This document shows, one piece after another, positions 41,295-50,663 of a stretch of DNA of 64,000 bases (its first letter is position 1; every line of letters begins with the position of its first letter). The stretch comes from Rubrivivax sp. Lineage in GTDB: Bacteria > Pseudomonadota > Gammaproteobacteria > Burkholderiales > Burkholderiaceae_C. A program made the translations under genes and the position numbers. The DNA lies in assembly GCA_027491255.1 (NCBI GenBank), contig JAIXWM010000046.1, positions 1 through 64,000 of the forward strand, given 5' to 3'. The notes under the pieces were generated by a model. The model saw nothing but the letters and a program-made list of their open reading frames with translations. It was not told the origin of the DNA and ran no database searches.

Positions 41295-42234
41295 AGCGCA
41301 CCCGGGCATCGACCCGCGCATAGGCGACGTCGACCAGCACGTTGACGAACAGGACGATCGCCGCGGCCACCAGCACGATCGCCTGGATCACCGGGTAGTC
41401 CCGGTTGCTGATCGAGTCGAACAGGTACTGGCCCATGCCCGGGATCGTGAAGATGGTCTCGATCAGGATGCTGCCGCCCAGCAGCGTGGCCAGTTGCAGG
41501 CCGATGACGGTGATGACCGGCGTCAGCGCATTGCGGATCAGGTAGTGGACCAGGATGGTGCCGCGCCGCAGGCCCTTGGCCCGGGCCACCATGACGAAGT
41601 CCTGGCTCGACACCTCGAGCAGCGCCGCGCGGGTGTTCTCGGAGATCGTCACCGAGACCGCCAGGGCCAGCGACAGCGCGGGCAGCAGCATGCTGCCGAT
41701 GTTGGCCCAGGGGTCCTGCGTGAAGGGGACGTAGTTGAAGATGCCCACGGCCGGGAAGTAAAGCCCGGCCGTCAGCACGATCAAGGTGGCGACGACGAAA
41801 TTGGGAATCGCCAGGAACAGCCCGTTGATCACCCGGACCAGCCAATCGGCGTGCCCGCGCAGACGTGCCGAAGCCAGCCCGCCGCCCACGCCCAGGCACA
41901 TCGCCATCGCGCCCGCGATCAGACTGAGTTCGGCCGTCACCATCAACCGCGGCAGCAGCTCGTTCAGCACCGGCGCCTTGGTCGCGAAGGACTGGCCCAG
42001 GTCCCCGCGCAGTGCTGCAGACAGCCACTGCAGGTACTGCGCCCACACCGGCTGGTCCAGTCCGAGGTTGCGGCGCAGCGTGTCGAGCGCCTCGGCCGAG
42101 ATCGCGGTCGTTCCGGCCGCCGCCTGCGCGAAGTCTCCCGGCAGGGCGCGCATCAGCACGAAGGCCACCAACGAGACCCCGAGCAGTATCGGGACGGCCC
42201 ACAGCAGGCGCACCAGGACCAGCCGGATCAGCAT
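41287..42234 (-). CDS. Oligopeptide ABC transporter permease (DppB-like), system 3
   Basis: MLIRLVLVRLLWAVPILLGVSLVAFVLMRALPGDFAQAAAG...LIETIFTIPGMGQYLFDSI. Confidence 0.93.
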   Translation of the reverse strand: MLIRLVLVRLLWAVPILLGVSLVAFVLMRALPGDFAQAAAGTTAISAEALDTLRRNLGLDQPVWAQYLQWLSAALRGDLGQSFATKAPVLNELLPRLMVTAELSLIAGAMAMCLGVGGGLASARLRGHADWLVRVINGLFLAIPNFVVATLIVLTAGLYFPAVGIFNYVPFTQDPWANIGSMLLPALSLALAVSVTISENTRAALLEVSSQDFVMVARAKGLRRGTILVHYLIRNALTPVITVIGLQLATLLGGSILIETIFTIPGMGQYLFDSISNRDYPVIQAIVLVAAAIVLFVNVLVDVAYARVDARVRYD

Positions 42235-42279
42235 CCGCGCAGACCTCGCAGGAATCCAGAGGCCCGAACGGGCGCCGGA

Positions 42280-43872
42280 CTACTTGTTGATCCAGGTGGT
42301 GCGGACAAAGCTGCGGATGTTCGAGGCAAGCGCCACATAGCCCTGGACGGTGTTCCACCAGGCTTCCCAGCGCAGCGGGTACTGGTAGATCTGCAGCACG
42401 TAGGCCTGATCGGCGATGTGCCGCTGGATGCGCTGGTAGGCCTCGGCCCGGCGTGCGTCGTCCAGCAGCGAGCGCGCGTCCGTGATCATCTTGTCGAGCT
42501 GCGCATCGGTCATGCCCATGGACTTGCCATAGCGGTTGTCCGAGGTCATCCGGGACAGGATGGCGTCCGGGTCGGGGCTCCAGGCCAGCGCCACCGAGAG
42601 GATGCCGTACTCGCCATCGGCCCAGCGCGCCAGCAGCGGTGCGGTCTCCATCGGCTTGATCGTGACCTTGATGCCGGCCGCGGCCCACTGCTGCTGCAGG
42701 ATCTGCGCGCACTGCACGTCCAGCGCATTGGCAGCGACGACGATGTAGTCGCCCAGGTCGATGCCGCCCGGATGGCCGGCCTCGGCCAGCAGCTTGCGGG
42801 CCGCCGCCACATCGGTCTTGTAGTAGGGCAGCTCGGAGACACCGTCATAGCCGCCGACCTGGGTCTCGGGGATCATGGCGCCGACCTTGCCCGAGCCCCC
42901 CAGCACGGTCTGCAGGCAGGCCTGACGGTCGGTGGCCAGGCTCAGCGCGCGCCGCACCCGCACGTCGCTCAGGGGCTGGGACTTGATGTTCAGCCACACC
43001 GGGAAGGTGCGGGTGGTCTTGCCCGGCGCGGACACCAGTTCGGGCGAAGTGCGGACGATCTGCGCCGAGACCTTCGGGTCCTTGAACCAGGTCATGTCGA
43101 TGGAACGCGAGCGCAGCGCCGAGGCGAGCGAGGCCTGGTCCTTGAAGAAGCGGAACTGGACCGACTCCAGGTAGGGTTGCCCTTCCTCGTAGTAGGCCGG
43201 GTTGGCCTTCAGCGTGAACTGGCGGTTGGGCTCGTAGGTGTCGAACACGAAGGGGCCGGTGCCCACCGGCTTCGTGTTCAGGCCCTGCACGCCCCGCGGC
43301 ACGATCACCCCGTTGGGGTTGGTCGCCAGATAGCTGAGGAAGGTCGCGCTCGGCGCCTTGAGCTCGAAACGCACCGTGTGCGGGTCGACCACCGTCACGG
43401 CCTTGATGCCCGAGAACAGGCTGGCGCTCGGGCTGCCCGAGGCCGGATCGAGGATGCGGTCGAAGGTGTGCTTGACGTCTTCCGCGGTGAAGGGCTGTCC
43501 GTTGTGGAACTTGACGTTGCGACGCAGCCTGAAGACGTAGGTCGTGCTGTTGGGCGTCTCGTAGCCCGTGGCGAGATCGGGTTCGATCTTCATCGCCGCG
43601 TTCCAGCGCAGCAGGCCGCTGTACAGCAGCGACGTGAAGTCATAGGAAGAGAACGCGGCCAGCGTGACCGGGTCCAGGCCGATCGGGTCGGCATCGGCGC
43701 CGATGGTCAGCCGTCCGCCTCGCTTGGGCGTTGCGGACTGGGCCGAGGCCCAGGGACTGAACGCCGCCACACCACCGGCCAGCATCAGGCGCAGGGCACT
43801 GCGTCGGGCCAGATCGGTGCTGACTGCCGGGTCGCCGCAGCAGTCGGTGTCGGCAGGGGTCGGATGCAACAT
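42280..43872 (-). CDS. Peptide-type ABC transporter substrate-binding protein (SBP family 5), system 3
   Basis: RRSALRLMLAGGVAAFSPWASAQSATPKRGGRLTIGADADPIGLDPVTLAAFSSYDFTSLLYSGLLRWN. Confidence 0.92.
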   Translation of the reverse strand: MLHPTPADTDCCGDPAVSTDLARRSALRLMLAGGVAAFSPWASAQSATPKRGGRLTIGADADPIGLDPVTLAAFSSYDFTSLLYSGLLRWNAAMKIEPDLATGYETPNSTTYVFRLRRNVKFHNGQPFTAEDVKHTFDRILDPASGSPSASLFSGIKAVTVVDPHTVRFELKAPSATFLSYLATNPNGVIVPRGVQGLNTKPVGTGPFVFDTYEPNRQFTLKANPAYYEEGQPYLESVQFRFFKDQASLASALRSRSIDMTWFKDPKVSAQIVRTSPELVSAPGKTTRTFPVWLNIKSQPLSDVRVRRALSLATDRQACLQTVLGGSGKVGAMIPETQVGGYDGVSELPYYKTDVAAARKLLAEAGHPGGIDLGDYIVVAANALDVQCAQILQQQWAAAGIKVTIKPMETAPLLARWADGEYGILSVALAWSPDPDAILSRMTSDNRYGKSMGMTDAQLDKMITDARSLLDDARRAEAYQRIQRHIADQAYVLQIYQYPLRWEAWWNTVQGYVALASNIRSFVRTTWINK

Positions 43873-44033
43873 GGGGAAACCCTCGAGCGAAGACGATCGT
43901 CACGATGAAGGCGACCCCCGCGGTTCGCGGAGTCGCCGCGCGCCCGGCGGGCCGCGGCCCCGGCGGCGTGGACCGACCCGGCGCGGCCCCTGGGCTGCAG
44001 TCCATGTTAGGCCAGAGGGCTCGCCGAAGAGGC

Positions 44034-44058
44034 CGATGTTTCACTTCGCGAAACATCG
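44034..44058. promoter_or_regulatory. Palindromic operator-like site 4: CGATGTTTC-ACTTCGC-GAAACATCG
   Basis: Perfect 9-bp arms, 7-nt spacer; in the divergent intergenic region between SBP system 3 (minus) and the D-aminoacylase gene (plus). Confidence 0.65.
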
Positions 44059-44214
44059 CTGGACACGGCCATGCAGCGGCGGGCGCTCCAGGCGTTGCGT
44101 GGAGCGAAACGCAGACCCCGCCGCCCCGCCCGGGCCAGGCTTCCATAATCGCCGGCAACGGTGACAAGGCGCCCCCGACAGGGCCGGTCGTCAAGTCACC
44201 GCGGAAGGACGCTG

Positions 44215-45813
44215 ATGGACTGTCTGATCAAGGACGCGCTGGTGGTTGACGGCACGGGAGCCCCGCCCCGTGTGGCCGACATCGGCGTCGTGGACGGGCG
44301 CATCGCGGCGGTCGGGCCCGGGCTCGGCATGGCGGCGCGGCAGGTCGTCGACGCCCGCGGCCTGATGGCCACGCCCGGGCTGATCGACATCCACACCCAC
44401 TCGGACATGAGCCTGCTGCTCGACGGGCGCGCGCAGAGCAAGGTGTCGCAGGGCGTGACCACCGACGTGACGGGCAACTGCGGCTTCTCGCCCTTCCCCA
44501 TCGCTCCGGCGCGGCTCGAACTGCACCAGGACCTGATGGCCGGCATCGGCGACGACCCGCAGGCGCTGGAATGGACCGACCTGGACGGCTACCGCCGCGC
44601 CGCCGAGGGGCGGGGACTGGCGATGAACACCGCGCCGCTGGTGGGGCACGGCGCGCTGCGCATCGCGGTCATGGGGGTGTCGACGGCCGAGCCCGACGCG
44701 GCGCAGCTCGACGCGCTGTGCGCGCTGCTCGAGCGCATGCTCGACCAGGGCGCCTTCGGCATGACCACGGGCCTGACCTACGTGCCCTCGCGCTATGCGC
44801 CGACCTCGGAGCTGATCGCGCTGTGCCGCGTGCTGCAGCGCCGCCGTCGGCTCTATGCGACGCACGCGCGCGACCGTGACCCCACCGGCGCGGACCACAA
44901 GCTGGGGCCGCTGAACGAGGCCCTGCACCTGGGACGCGAGACCGGGGTGCGGGTGCAGTACTCGCACGCCGCGATCAACACACCGGCGGACTGGGGCACG
45001 GCTGGGCGCTGGACCGCGCGCTTCGACGAGGCGCTGGCCGAGGGCCTGGACGCCGGCTTCGACGTCTACCCCTACGACGCGTCGAGCTCGGCGCTCACGC
45101 AGTACCTGCCGCCCTGGGTGGTGGAGGGCGGCGTCGCGGCGATGCGCGCGCGGCTGCAGGACGAGGCCACGCTCGCGCGCGCCGAGGCCGACCTGCTGCA
45201 GGGCTGGTCGGCGCAGCGCATCCCCTGGCTGTGGGACCGCTTCGTGCTGGCGCGCACCGACGGCCTGCTCGGCACGGTGGAGGGCCAGACGCTGGAGCAG
45301 GCTGCGGCGCAGGCGGGCATGTCGCCGGGCCGGCTGGTGCTGCTGCTGTGCCGGGAGGGCGGCAACCGCGTCATGGTGGTGCTGTTCTACCGCACCGAGG
45401 CCGACATGCTGACCTTCCTGAAGCACCCGCACTGCGTGATGGGCTCCGACGGCTCGGCGCTGTGCTTCGACCAGGGCGGCAAGCGCCCGCACCCGCGCAA
45501 CTTCGGCGCCAGCGTGCGCCTGCTCGGGCGCTACGTGCGCGAGCGCGGCGACCTGGACCTGCCCGTCGCGGTGGCCAAGATGAGCGGCCGGGTGGCCGAG
45601 CGGCTGCGCCTGGCCGACCGCGGCCGCATCGCCGTCGCTCAGGCCGCCGACCTGGTGCTGTTCGACCCCGACGAGGTTGCCGACCGCGCCACCTACCTGC
45701 GCCCGGCCCAGCAGGCCGCGGGCGTGCGCCACGTCTGGGTCAACGGCGTGCGCGTGCTCGAGGATGGCGAGCTCAACGGCGCGCGGCCCGGCCGCGTGCT
45801 GCGAGCGGCCTGA
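44215..45813 (+). CDS. N-acyl-D-amino-acid deacylase family amidohydrolase (D-aminoacylase-like)
   Basis: MDCLIKDALVVDGTGAPPRVADIGVVDGRIAAVG...TPGLIDIHTHSDMSLLLDGRAQSKVSQGVTTDVTGNCGFSPFP...FGMTTGLTYVPSRYA. Confidence 0.92.
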   Translation: MDCLIKDALVVDGTGAPPRVADIGVVDGRIAAVGPGLGMAARQVVDARGLMATPGLIDIHTHSDMSLLLDGRAQSKVSQGVTTDVTGNCGFSPFPIAPARLELHQDLMAGIGDDPQALEWTDLDGYRRAAEGRGLAMNTAPLVGHGALRIAVMGVSTAEPDAAQLDALCALLERMLDQGAFGMTTGLTYVPSRYAPTSELIALCRVLQRRRRLYATHARDRDPTGADHKLGPLNEALHLGRETGVRVQYSHAAINTPADWGTAGRWTARFDEALAEGLDAGFDVYPYDASSSALTQYLPPWVVEGGVAAMRARLQDEATLARAEADLLQGWSAQRIPWLWDRFVLARTDGLLGTVEGQTLEQAAAQAGMSPGRLVLLLCREGGNRVMVVLFYRTEADMLTFLKHPHCVMGSDGSALCFDQGGKRPHPRNFGASVRLLGRYVRERGDLDLPVAVAKMSGRVAERLRLADRGRIAVAQAADLVLFDPDEVADRATYLRPAQQAAGVRHVWVNGVRVLEDGELNGARPGRVLRAA

Positions 45814-45869
45814 GGGCCCGAGCGTCTGCACGCCAGCCGACCCGCCCCACCCGCGCAGGCCCTCGCCCG

Positions 45870-46673
45870 ATGACCACCCCGCCCCGCCCCGCGCTGCCCG
45901 GCTGGCTGGACCTGTCCGGCCAGGTGGGCGTGGTCACCGGCGGCGGCACCCACCTGGGCCTGGCGATGGCGCGCGCTGTCGGCACGCTGGGCATGCGCGT
46001 GGTGCTGGTCGGCCGGCGCGCCGAGGTCGTCGAATCGGCTGCCGCAGCGCTGCGCGACGAGGGCCTGGACGCGCAGGCCTGCGCCGCCGACGCCGCCGAC
46101 GAGGCCACCGTCGAGACGCTGGTGCAGGAGCTGCTGGCGCGCCACGGCCGGCTCGACCTGATGCTGTGCAATGCCGGCGGCGGCCAGGGCAGCGACATCG
46201 CCCCGGCCATCCGCCGCGACGACCTCGAGGCCACGCTGCGCAAGAACGTCTCGACCACGCTGGTCTGCGCCCAGGCGGCGGCGCGCGCGATGATCCCGCG
46301 CGGCGGCGGCGCCATCGTCACCGTGGGCTCGATCCACGGCAGCCTGGGCAGCGACCCGCGGCTGTACGCGCCGGAGTTCCGCCGCTCGTCGCAGTCCTAC
46401 CACGCGGCCAAGGGCGCGATCCTGAACCTGACCCGGGCGCTGGCCTGCGAGTGGGCGGCCCACGGCATCACCGTGAACTGCATCAGCCCCGGGCAGATCC
46501 CCAAGGCAACGATCGACGCCGTCACACGGGAGCGCTTTCGCAGCCAGGTGCCGCTGGGGCGCCTGGGCGTGCCCGAGGACCTGCGCGGCGCCATCGCGCT
46601 GTTCGCCTCGCCGGCCGGGCGCTGGATCACCGGTCAGAATCTGGTCGTCGACGGCGGCTGGAGCGCCTGGTGA
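45870..46673 (+). CDS. SDR family oxidoreductase
   Basis: LSGQVGVVTGGGTHLGLAMARAVG...LMLCNAGGGQG...YHAAKGAILNLTRALACEWAAHGITVNCISPG. Confidence 0.93.
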   Translation: MTTPPRPALPGWLDLSGQVGVVTGGGTHLGLAMARAVGTLGMRVVLVGRRAEVVESAAAALRDEGLDAQACAADAADEATVETLVQELLARHGRLDLMLCNAGGGQGSDIAPAIRRDDLEATLRKNVSTTLVCAQAAARAMIPRGGGAIVTVGSIHGSLGSDPRLYAPEFRRSSQSYHAAKGAILNLTRALACEWAAHGITVNCISPGQIPKATIDAVTRERFRSQVPLGRLGVPEDLRGAIALFASPAGRWITGQNLVVDGGWSAW

Positions 46674-46708
46674 ATAGCGCCGCCGCCCTTGATTTCACGG
46701 AGCACCTG

Positions 46709-47833
46709 ATGAGCACTTCCACCCCCTGGTACGCCATTGCCAACGCCCAGGACATCGCATCGCCCACGGTGCTCGTCCACACCGACCGGGTCGAGCACAA
46801 CCTGCGGCGCATGATCGAGCTGGTGGGCGGCGACCCGGCGAAGCTGCGCCCGCACGTCAAGACCCACAAGCTCGCCCAGATCGTGGCCATGAAGCTCGCG
46901 CTGGGCATCCGCAAGTTCAAGGTCTCGACGATCGCCGAGGCCGAGATGACGGCCCAGGCCGGCGGCGCCGACATCCTGCTCGCGCACCAGCCCAGCGGCC
47001 CCGGCATCGCGCGCCTGATCGCCCTGATGCAGGCCTACCCGAAGGTGCAATGGTCGACGCTGGTCGACGACGCCGACAACCTGGCCGCGCTCGGCCACGC
47101 CGCGCAGGCCGCCGGCCTCACGCTGCCGCTGTACGTGGACCTGAACGTGGGCATGAACCGCACCGGCATCGTGCCGGGCGACGCGGCCGCGGCGCTGTAC
47201 GCGCAGCTCTGCCGCACGCCGGGCGTGGCCGCGGGCGGCCTGCACGCCTACGACGGCCACCTGCGCAACCCCGACGATGCAGCGCTCGAGGCCCAGGTGC
47301 GCGAGACCTTCGCCCCGGTGTGGGCGCTGCGCGAGCGGCTGCTGGCCCAGGGCCTGCCCGTGCCCCGCCTGATCGCCAGCGGCACACCCACCTTCGCGAT
47401 CATGGCCCGCACGGCGGGCATCGAGGTCGAAGTCGGCGCGGGCACGACGGCGCTGTGGGATTTCGGCCAGGAGGAGGTCTCCCCCTCGCACCGCATGCAC
47501 AACGCGGCCGTGCTGATGGCGCGCGTCATCAGCAAGCCGACCCCGGACCGGATCTGCCTGGACCTCGGCCACAAGGCCGTGGGCTCGGAGATGGCGCACC
47601 CGCGGGTGCGGCTGTTCGGGCTGGAGGACGCGCAGGCCGTCGTCCACAGCGAGGAGCACCTGGTGCTGCAGACGCCGCGCGCCGCGGAGTACCGCGTCGG
47701 CGACGTCGTCTACGGCCTGCCGCGCCACGTCTGCCCGACGATGGCCCTGCACAGCGAGGTCTGGGCCGTGCGTGACGGCCGCGCCGGTGAGCGCTGGCCG
47801 GTGACGGCGCGGGCACGCCGCCTGACGATCTGA
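46709..47833 (+). CDS. D-threonine aldolase / DSD1-type PLP enzyme (alanine racemase N-terminal fold)
   Basis: ASPTVLVHTDRVEHNLRRMIELVGGDPAKLRPHVKTHKLAQIVAMKLALGIRKFKVSTIAEAEMTAQAGGADILLAHQPSGPGIARL; PHVKTHK PLP Lys. Confidence 0.9.
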   Translation: MSTSTPWYAIANAQDIASPTVLVHTDRVEHNLRRMIELVGGDPAKLRPHVKTHKLAQIVAMKLALGIRKFKVSTIAEAEMTAQAGGADILLAHQPSGPGIARLIALMQAYPKVQWSTLVDDADNLAALGHAAQAAGLTLPLYVDLNVGMNRTGIVPGDAAAALYAQLCRTPGVAAGGLHAYDGHLRNPDDAALEAQVRETFAPVWALRERLLAQGLPVPRLIASGTPTFAIMARTAGIEVEVGAGTTALWDFGQEEVSPSHRMHNAAVLMARVISKPTPDRICLDLGHKAVGSEMAHPRVRLFGLEDAQAVVHSEEHLVLQTPRAAEYRVGDVVYGLPRHVCPTMALHSEVWAVRDGRAGERWPVTARARRLTI

Positions 47834-47948
47834 CGCGGCCGTAACGGCTGACCTCAGGGCCCGGACACTGAAACCACCGGCGGGTGGCGCCGGCCGGCTC
47901 CCGGCCCTGCATGATGTCCATCCGCCTGTCCCACGGAGGCGACTCACC

Positions 47949-48803
47949 ATGTCAACCGCCCGGCTGCCCGATCAGGTACACCGCAGCGATTTCGACCGTG
48001 ACGGCTACATCTGCCCGGTCAGCGTGCTGAGCCCGCAGGAGACGGCGGATTTCCGCCGCGCGTACGACGATTTCGCCGCGCGCCATCGCGACCTGCTGGG
48101 CGCACTGCCGCCGAACCAGCACTGGCAGGTGAATTCCGACACCCACTTCGCCTTCGAGTGGGTGGACCGGCTGACCCGGCACCCGGCCATCCTCGACGCG
48201 GTCGAGCGCGTGATCGGCCCCGACATCCTCGCCTGGAACACGGTCTGGTTCGTCAAGATGCCGGGCGACCCGACCTACATCAGCTGGCACCAGGATGGCG
48301 CCTACTGGGGCCTGGAGCCGATGGAGGTGCTGACGGCCTGGGTGGCGCTCGGCCCGGCGAACGCCGCCAACGGCTGCATGCGGGTGCTGCCCGGCACGCA
48401 CCGCGGCCCGGCGCTGAAGCAGCGCGACACCTTCGCCCCCGACAACGCGCTGTCGCGCGGCCAGGAGATCGAGGTCGCGGTCGACGAGTCGCAGGCAGTG
48501 GACCTGGCGCTCGAGCCCGGACAGATGTCGATGCACCACCTGTGGATCGTCCACGGCTCCAACGCCAATCGCACCGACGTGCCGCGCGTGGGGCTCGCCA
48601 TCCGCTACGTCGCTGCGCAGGTGCGCCAGCACGACGGCGGCCGCCCGCTGGCGATGCTGGTGCGCGGTCAGGACCGTCACGGCCACTTCACGCTCGCCGA
48701 GCGCCCGCTGCGCAACGACGGGCGGGCCGGCGAGGGCATGCACGGCCAGGTGCTGCAGCGCGTGCGCGAGGCGATCGACAAGGCCCGGAACGCCGCCGCC
48801 TGA
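47949..48803 (+). CDS. Phytanoyl-CoA dioxygenase (PhyH) family Fe(II)/2-oxoglutarate dioxygenase
   Basis: FDRDGYICPVSVLS...FVKMPGDPTYISWHQDGAYWGLEPMEVLTAWVALGPANAANGCMRVLPGTHRGP; HQD plus distal His. Confidence 0.9.
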   Translation: MSTARLPDQVHRSDFDRDGYICPVSVLSPQETADFRRAYDDFAARHRDLLGALPPNQHWQVNSDTHFAFEWVDRLTRHPAILDAVERVIGPDILAWNTVWFVKMPGDPTYISWHQDGAYWGLEPMEVLTAWVALGPANAANGCMRVLPGTHRGPALKQRDTFAPDNALSRGQEIEVAVDESQAVDLALEPGQMSMHHLWIVHGSNANRTDVPRVGLAIRYVAAQVRQHDGGRPLAMLVRGQDRHGHFTLAERPLRNDGRAGEGMHGQVLQRVREAIDKARNAAA

Positions 48804-48850
48804 GGTCGAACGCGCGCAGGCAGCACCATCTCCCCTTTCAACAGGTGAAC

Positions 48851-49531
48851 GTGAACACCACCCCTGACCCGGTTGCCGCCGAATCCGCGCTGCGCGAGGA
48901 GATCTGCCGCGTCGGCCGCAGCCTGTACGAGCGCGGCTACGTGCACGCGACCGCCGGCAACATCAGCGTGCGTCTGGACGATGGCTTCCTGATCACGCCC
49001 ACCGACGCCTGCCTGGGCAGCCTGGACCCGGCGCGGCTCGCGCGTCTGGATGCCGACGGGGTGCAGCTCGACGGCGACCGCGCCAGCAAGACGCTGGCCC
49101 TGCACCGGCGCATCTACGAGGCCGACCCGCAGGCACGCTGCGTGATCCACACCCACAGCACGCACCTGGTGGCCCTCACCCTGCAGGGCGTGTGGAGCGT
49201 GGACGACATCGTGCCCCCGATCACGCCCTACTTCGTGATGAAGGTCGGCCACGTGCCCCTGATCCCCTACCACCGCCCGGGCGACCCGGCGGTGGCCGAA
49301 CTCGTCGCGCAGCGCATCGGCGCGATGGCCGCGCGCGGCACGCCCCTGCGCGCGGTGATGCTGGACCGCCTGGGCCCGAACGTGTGGCACCGCAGCCCGG
49401 CCGAGGCGAGCGCGGTGCTGGAGGAACTGGAAGAGACGGCGCGCCTGTGGCTGCTGTGCACACCCCGGCCGGCGCCGCTGGACGAGGCGCAGATCGACGC
49501 GCTGCGGCGGCAGTTCGGGGCGCGCTGGTAA
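48851..49531 (+). CDS. otnC: Class II aldolase family, 3-oxo-tetronate 4-phosphate decarboxylase-like
   Basis: EEICRVGRSLYERGYVHATAGNISVRLDDGFLITPTDACLGSLDPARLARLDADG...CVIHTHSTHLVAL. GTG 48845 is an alternative start. Confidence 0.85.
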   Translation: MNTTPDPVAAESALREEICRVGRSLYERGYVHATAGNISVRLDDGFLITPTDACLGSLDPARLARLDADGVQLDGDRASKTLALHRRIYEADPQARCVIHTHSTHLVALTLQGVWSVDDIVPPITPYFVMKVGHVPLIPYHRPGDPAVAELVAQRIGAMAARGTPLRAVMLDRLGPNVWHRSPAEASAVLEELEETARLWLLCTPRPAPLDEAQIDALRRQFGARW

Positions 49532-49599
49532 GGCCTGCGCCGGCCGGACCGGGGACCGCGGCGGGCGGCGACGACATCGCCGCGGGTCCTGGCCTGCGG

Positions 49600-50490
49600 T
49601 CAGGCGGCGGGTGCGGCCTCGGCCCCGGCTGCGGTGCCCCGGGCCGCCTCCCAGCCGAGCATGGCCGCCTTGCGGTCCGGTCCCCAGCGGTAATTCGAGA
49701 TCTCGCCGCTGTCGCGGATCACGCGGTGGCAGGGGATCAACCAGGCGATCGTGTTCGCGCCCAGGGCACTGCCCACCGCACGCGCCGCGCGTGGGGCGCC
49801 GACGGCGCCCGCGACCTCGGCGTAGCTCAGCAGCTCGCCCGGGCGCGTGCGCAGCATCGCCTGCCAGACCTGGATCTGGAAGTTCGTGCCGCGCAGCACC
49901 AGGTGCACCGTGCCGCGCGTGGGCGTGGCCGGGAACACACGCGCCAGCCATTCGTTCGCCTGCGCGTCGTCGCGCGCGAGCACCGCCTGCGGCCAGCGCG
50001 CGGCCAGCGCGGCGGCCGCCTCCGCGCGACCGACCGCGTCGTCGACGAAGTCCAGCTGGCACACGCCGCGCGGCGTCCAGGCCGCGAACGCGGTGCCGAA
50101 GGGTGTCGGCCCGTAACCCCAGCCGATGGCCAGGCCGCGCCCGCCGGCCTTCAGCTCGCCCGGCGTCACGGCCTCGCTGCTGACGATGAGCTCGTGCAGC
50201 CGGCTCGTGCTGCCCAGCCCCACCTCGCAGGCGGTCTGCAGCACGCTGGCCGAGGCGCGCAGGCGCTGCAGCGCGCTGTCCTTCGTCAGCACCTGCAGGA
50301 AGCGCTTGGGCGAGATCCCGGCCCAGCGCGAGAACACGCGCTGCAGGTGCTGCGGGCTCAGGTGCACGGCCGCCGCCAGTTCCTCCAGCCCCGGCTGCCG
50401 CGCTGCGTGCGCGCGCAGGTAGGCGATGGCGCGCGCCACCGTGGCGTAGTGGCGGGCGTTCTCTTCGAGGGTGAAGTCTTCTTGCTGCAC
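49600..50490 (-). CDS. AraC-HTH / methylated-DNA-[protein]-cysteine S-methyltransferase fusion (Ada-like, without N-terminal Cys domain)
   Basis: HLSPQHLQRVFSRWAGISPKRFLQ (AraC HTH); FQIQVWQAMLRTRPGELLSYAEVAGAVG...IAWLIPCHRVIRDSGEISNYRWGPDRKAAMLGWE (MGMT PCHR). Confidence 0.93.
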   Translation of the reverse strand: MQQEDFTLEENARHYATVARAIAYLRAHAARQPGLEELAAAVHLSPQHLQRVFSRWAGISPKRFLQVLTKDSALQRLRASASVLQTACEVGLGSTSRLHELIVSSEAVTPGELKAGGRGLAIGWGYGPTPFGTAFAAWTPRGVCQLDFVDDAVGRAEAAAALAARWPQAVLARDDAQANEWLARVFPATPTRGTVHLVLRGTNFQIQVWQAMLRTRPGELLSYAEVAGAVGAPRAARAVGSALGANTIAWLIPCHRVIRDSGEISNYRWGPDRKAAMLGWEAARGTAAGAEAAPAA

Positions 50491-50663
50491 CGGCGCAGTG
50501 TGGCAGACGCGGTGGGCGGCGGCGATCCGGTTCTTGCGGACATGATGGTTGGGCGCGCCAGACCGAGCCGCCCGGGCGCCTTGCGCCGCCCGGCATCTGT
50601 TGCACACTTCCTGCCCTTCCTCCCTGTCGGGGTGTCGGCCGCGACCCTCCCAAGAGCTGCCTC

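Noticed and set aside
41011-43908. 965-aa plus-strand ORF
   Set aside because: Shadow of the DppC/DppB/SBP genes on the minus strand; no domain-like motifs.
47866-47890. Possible operator near ctgaaaccacc upstream of the PhyH gene
   Set aside because: Has TGAAAC but no GTTTC half-site at the required spacing.
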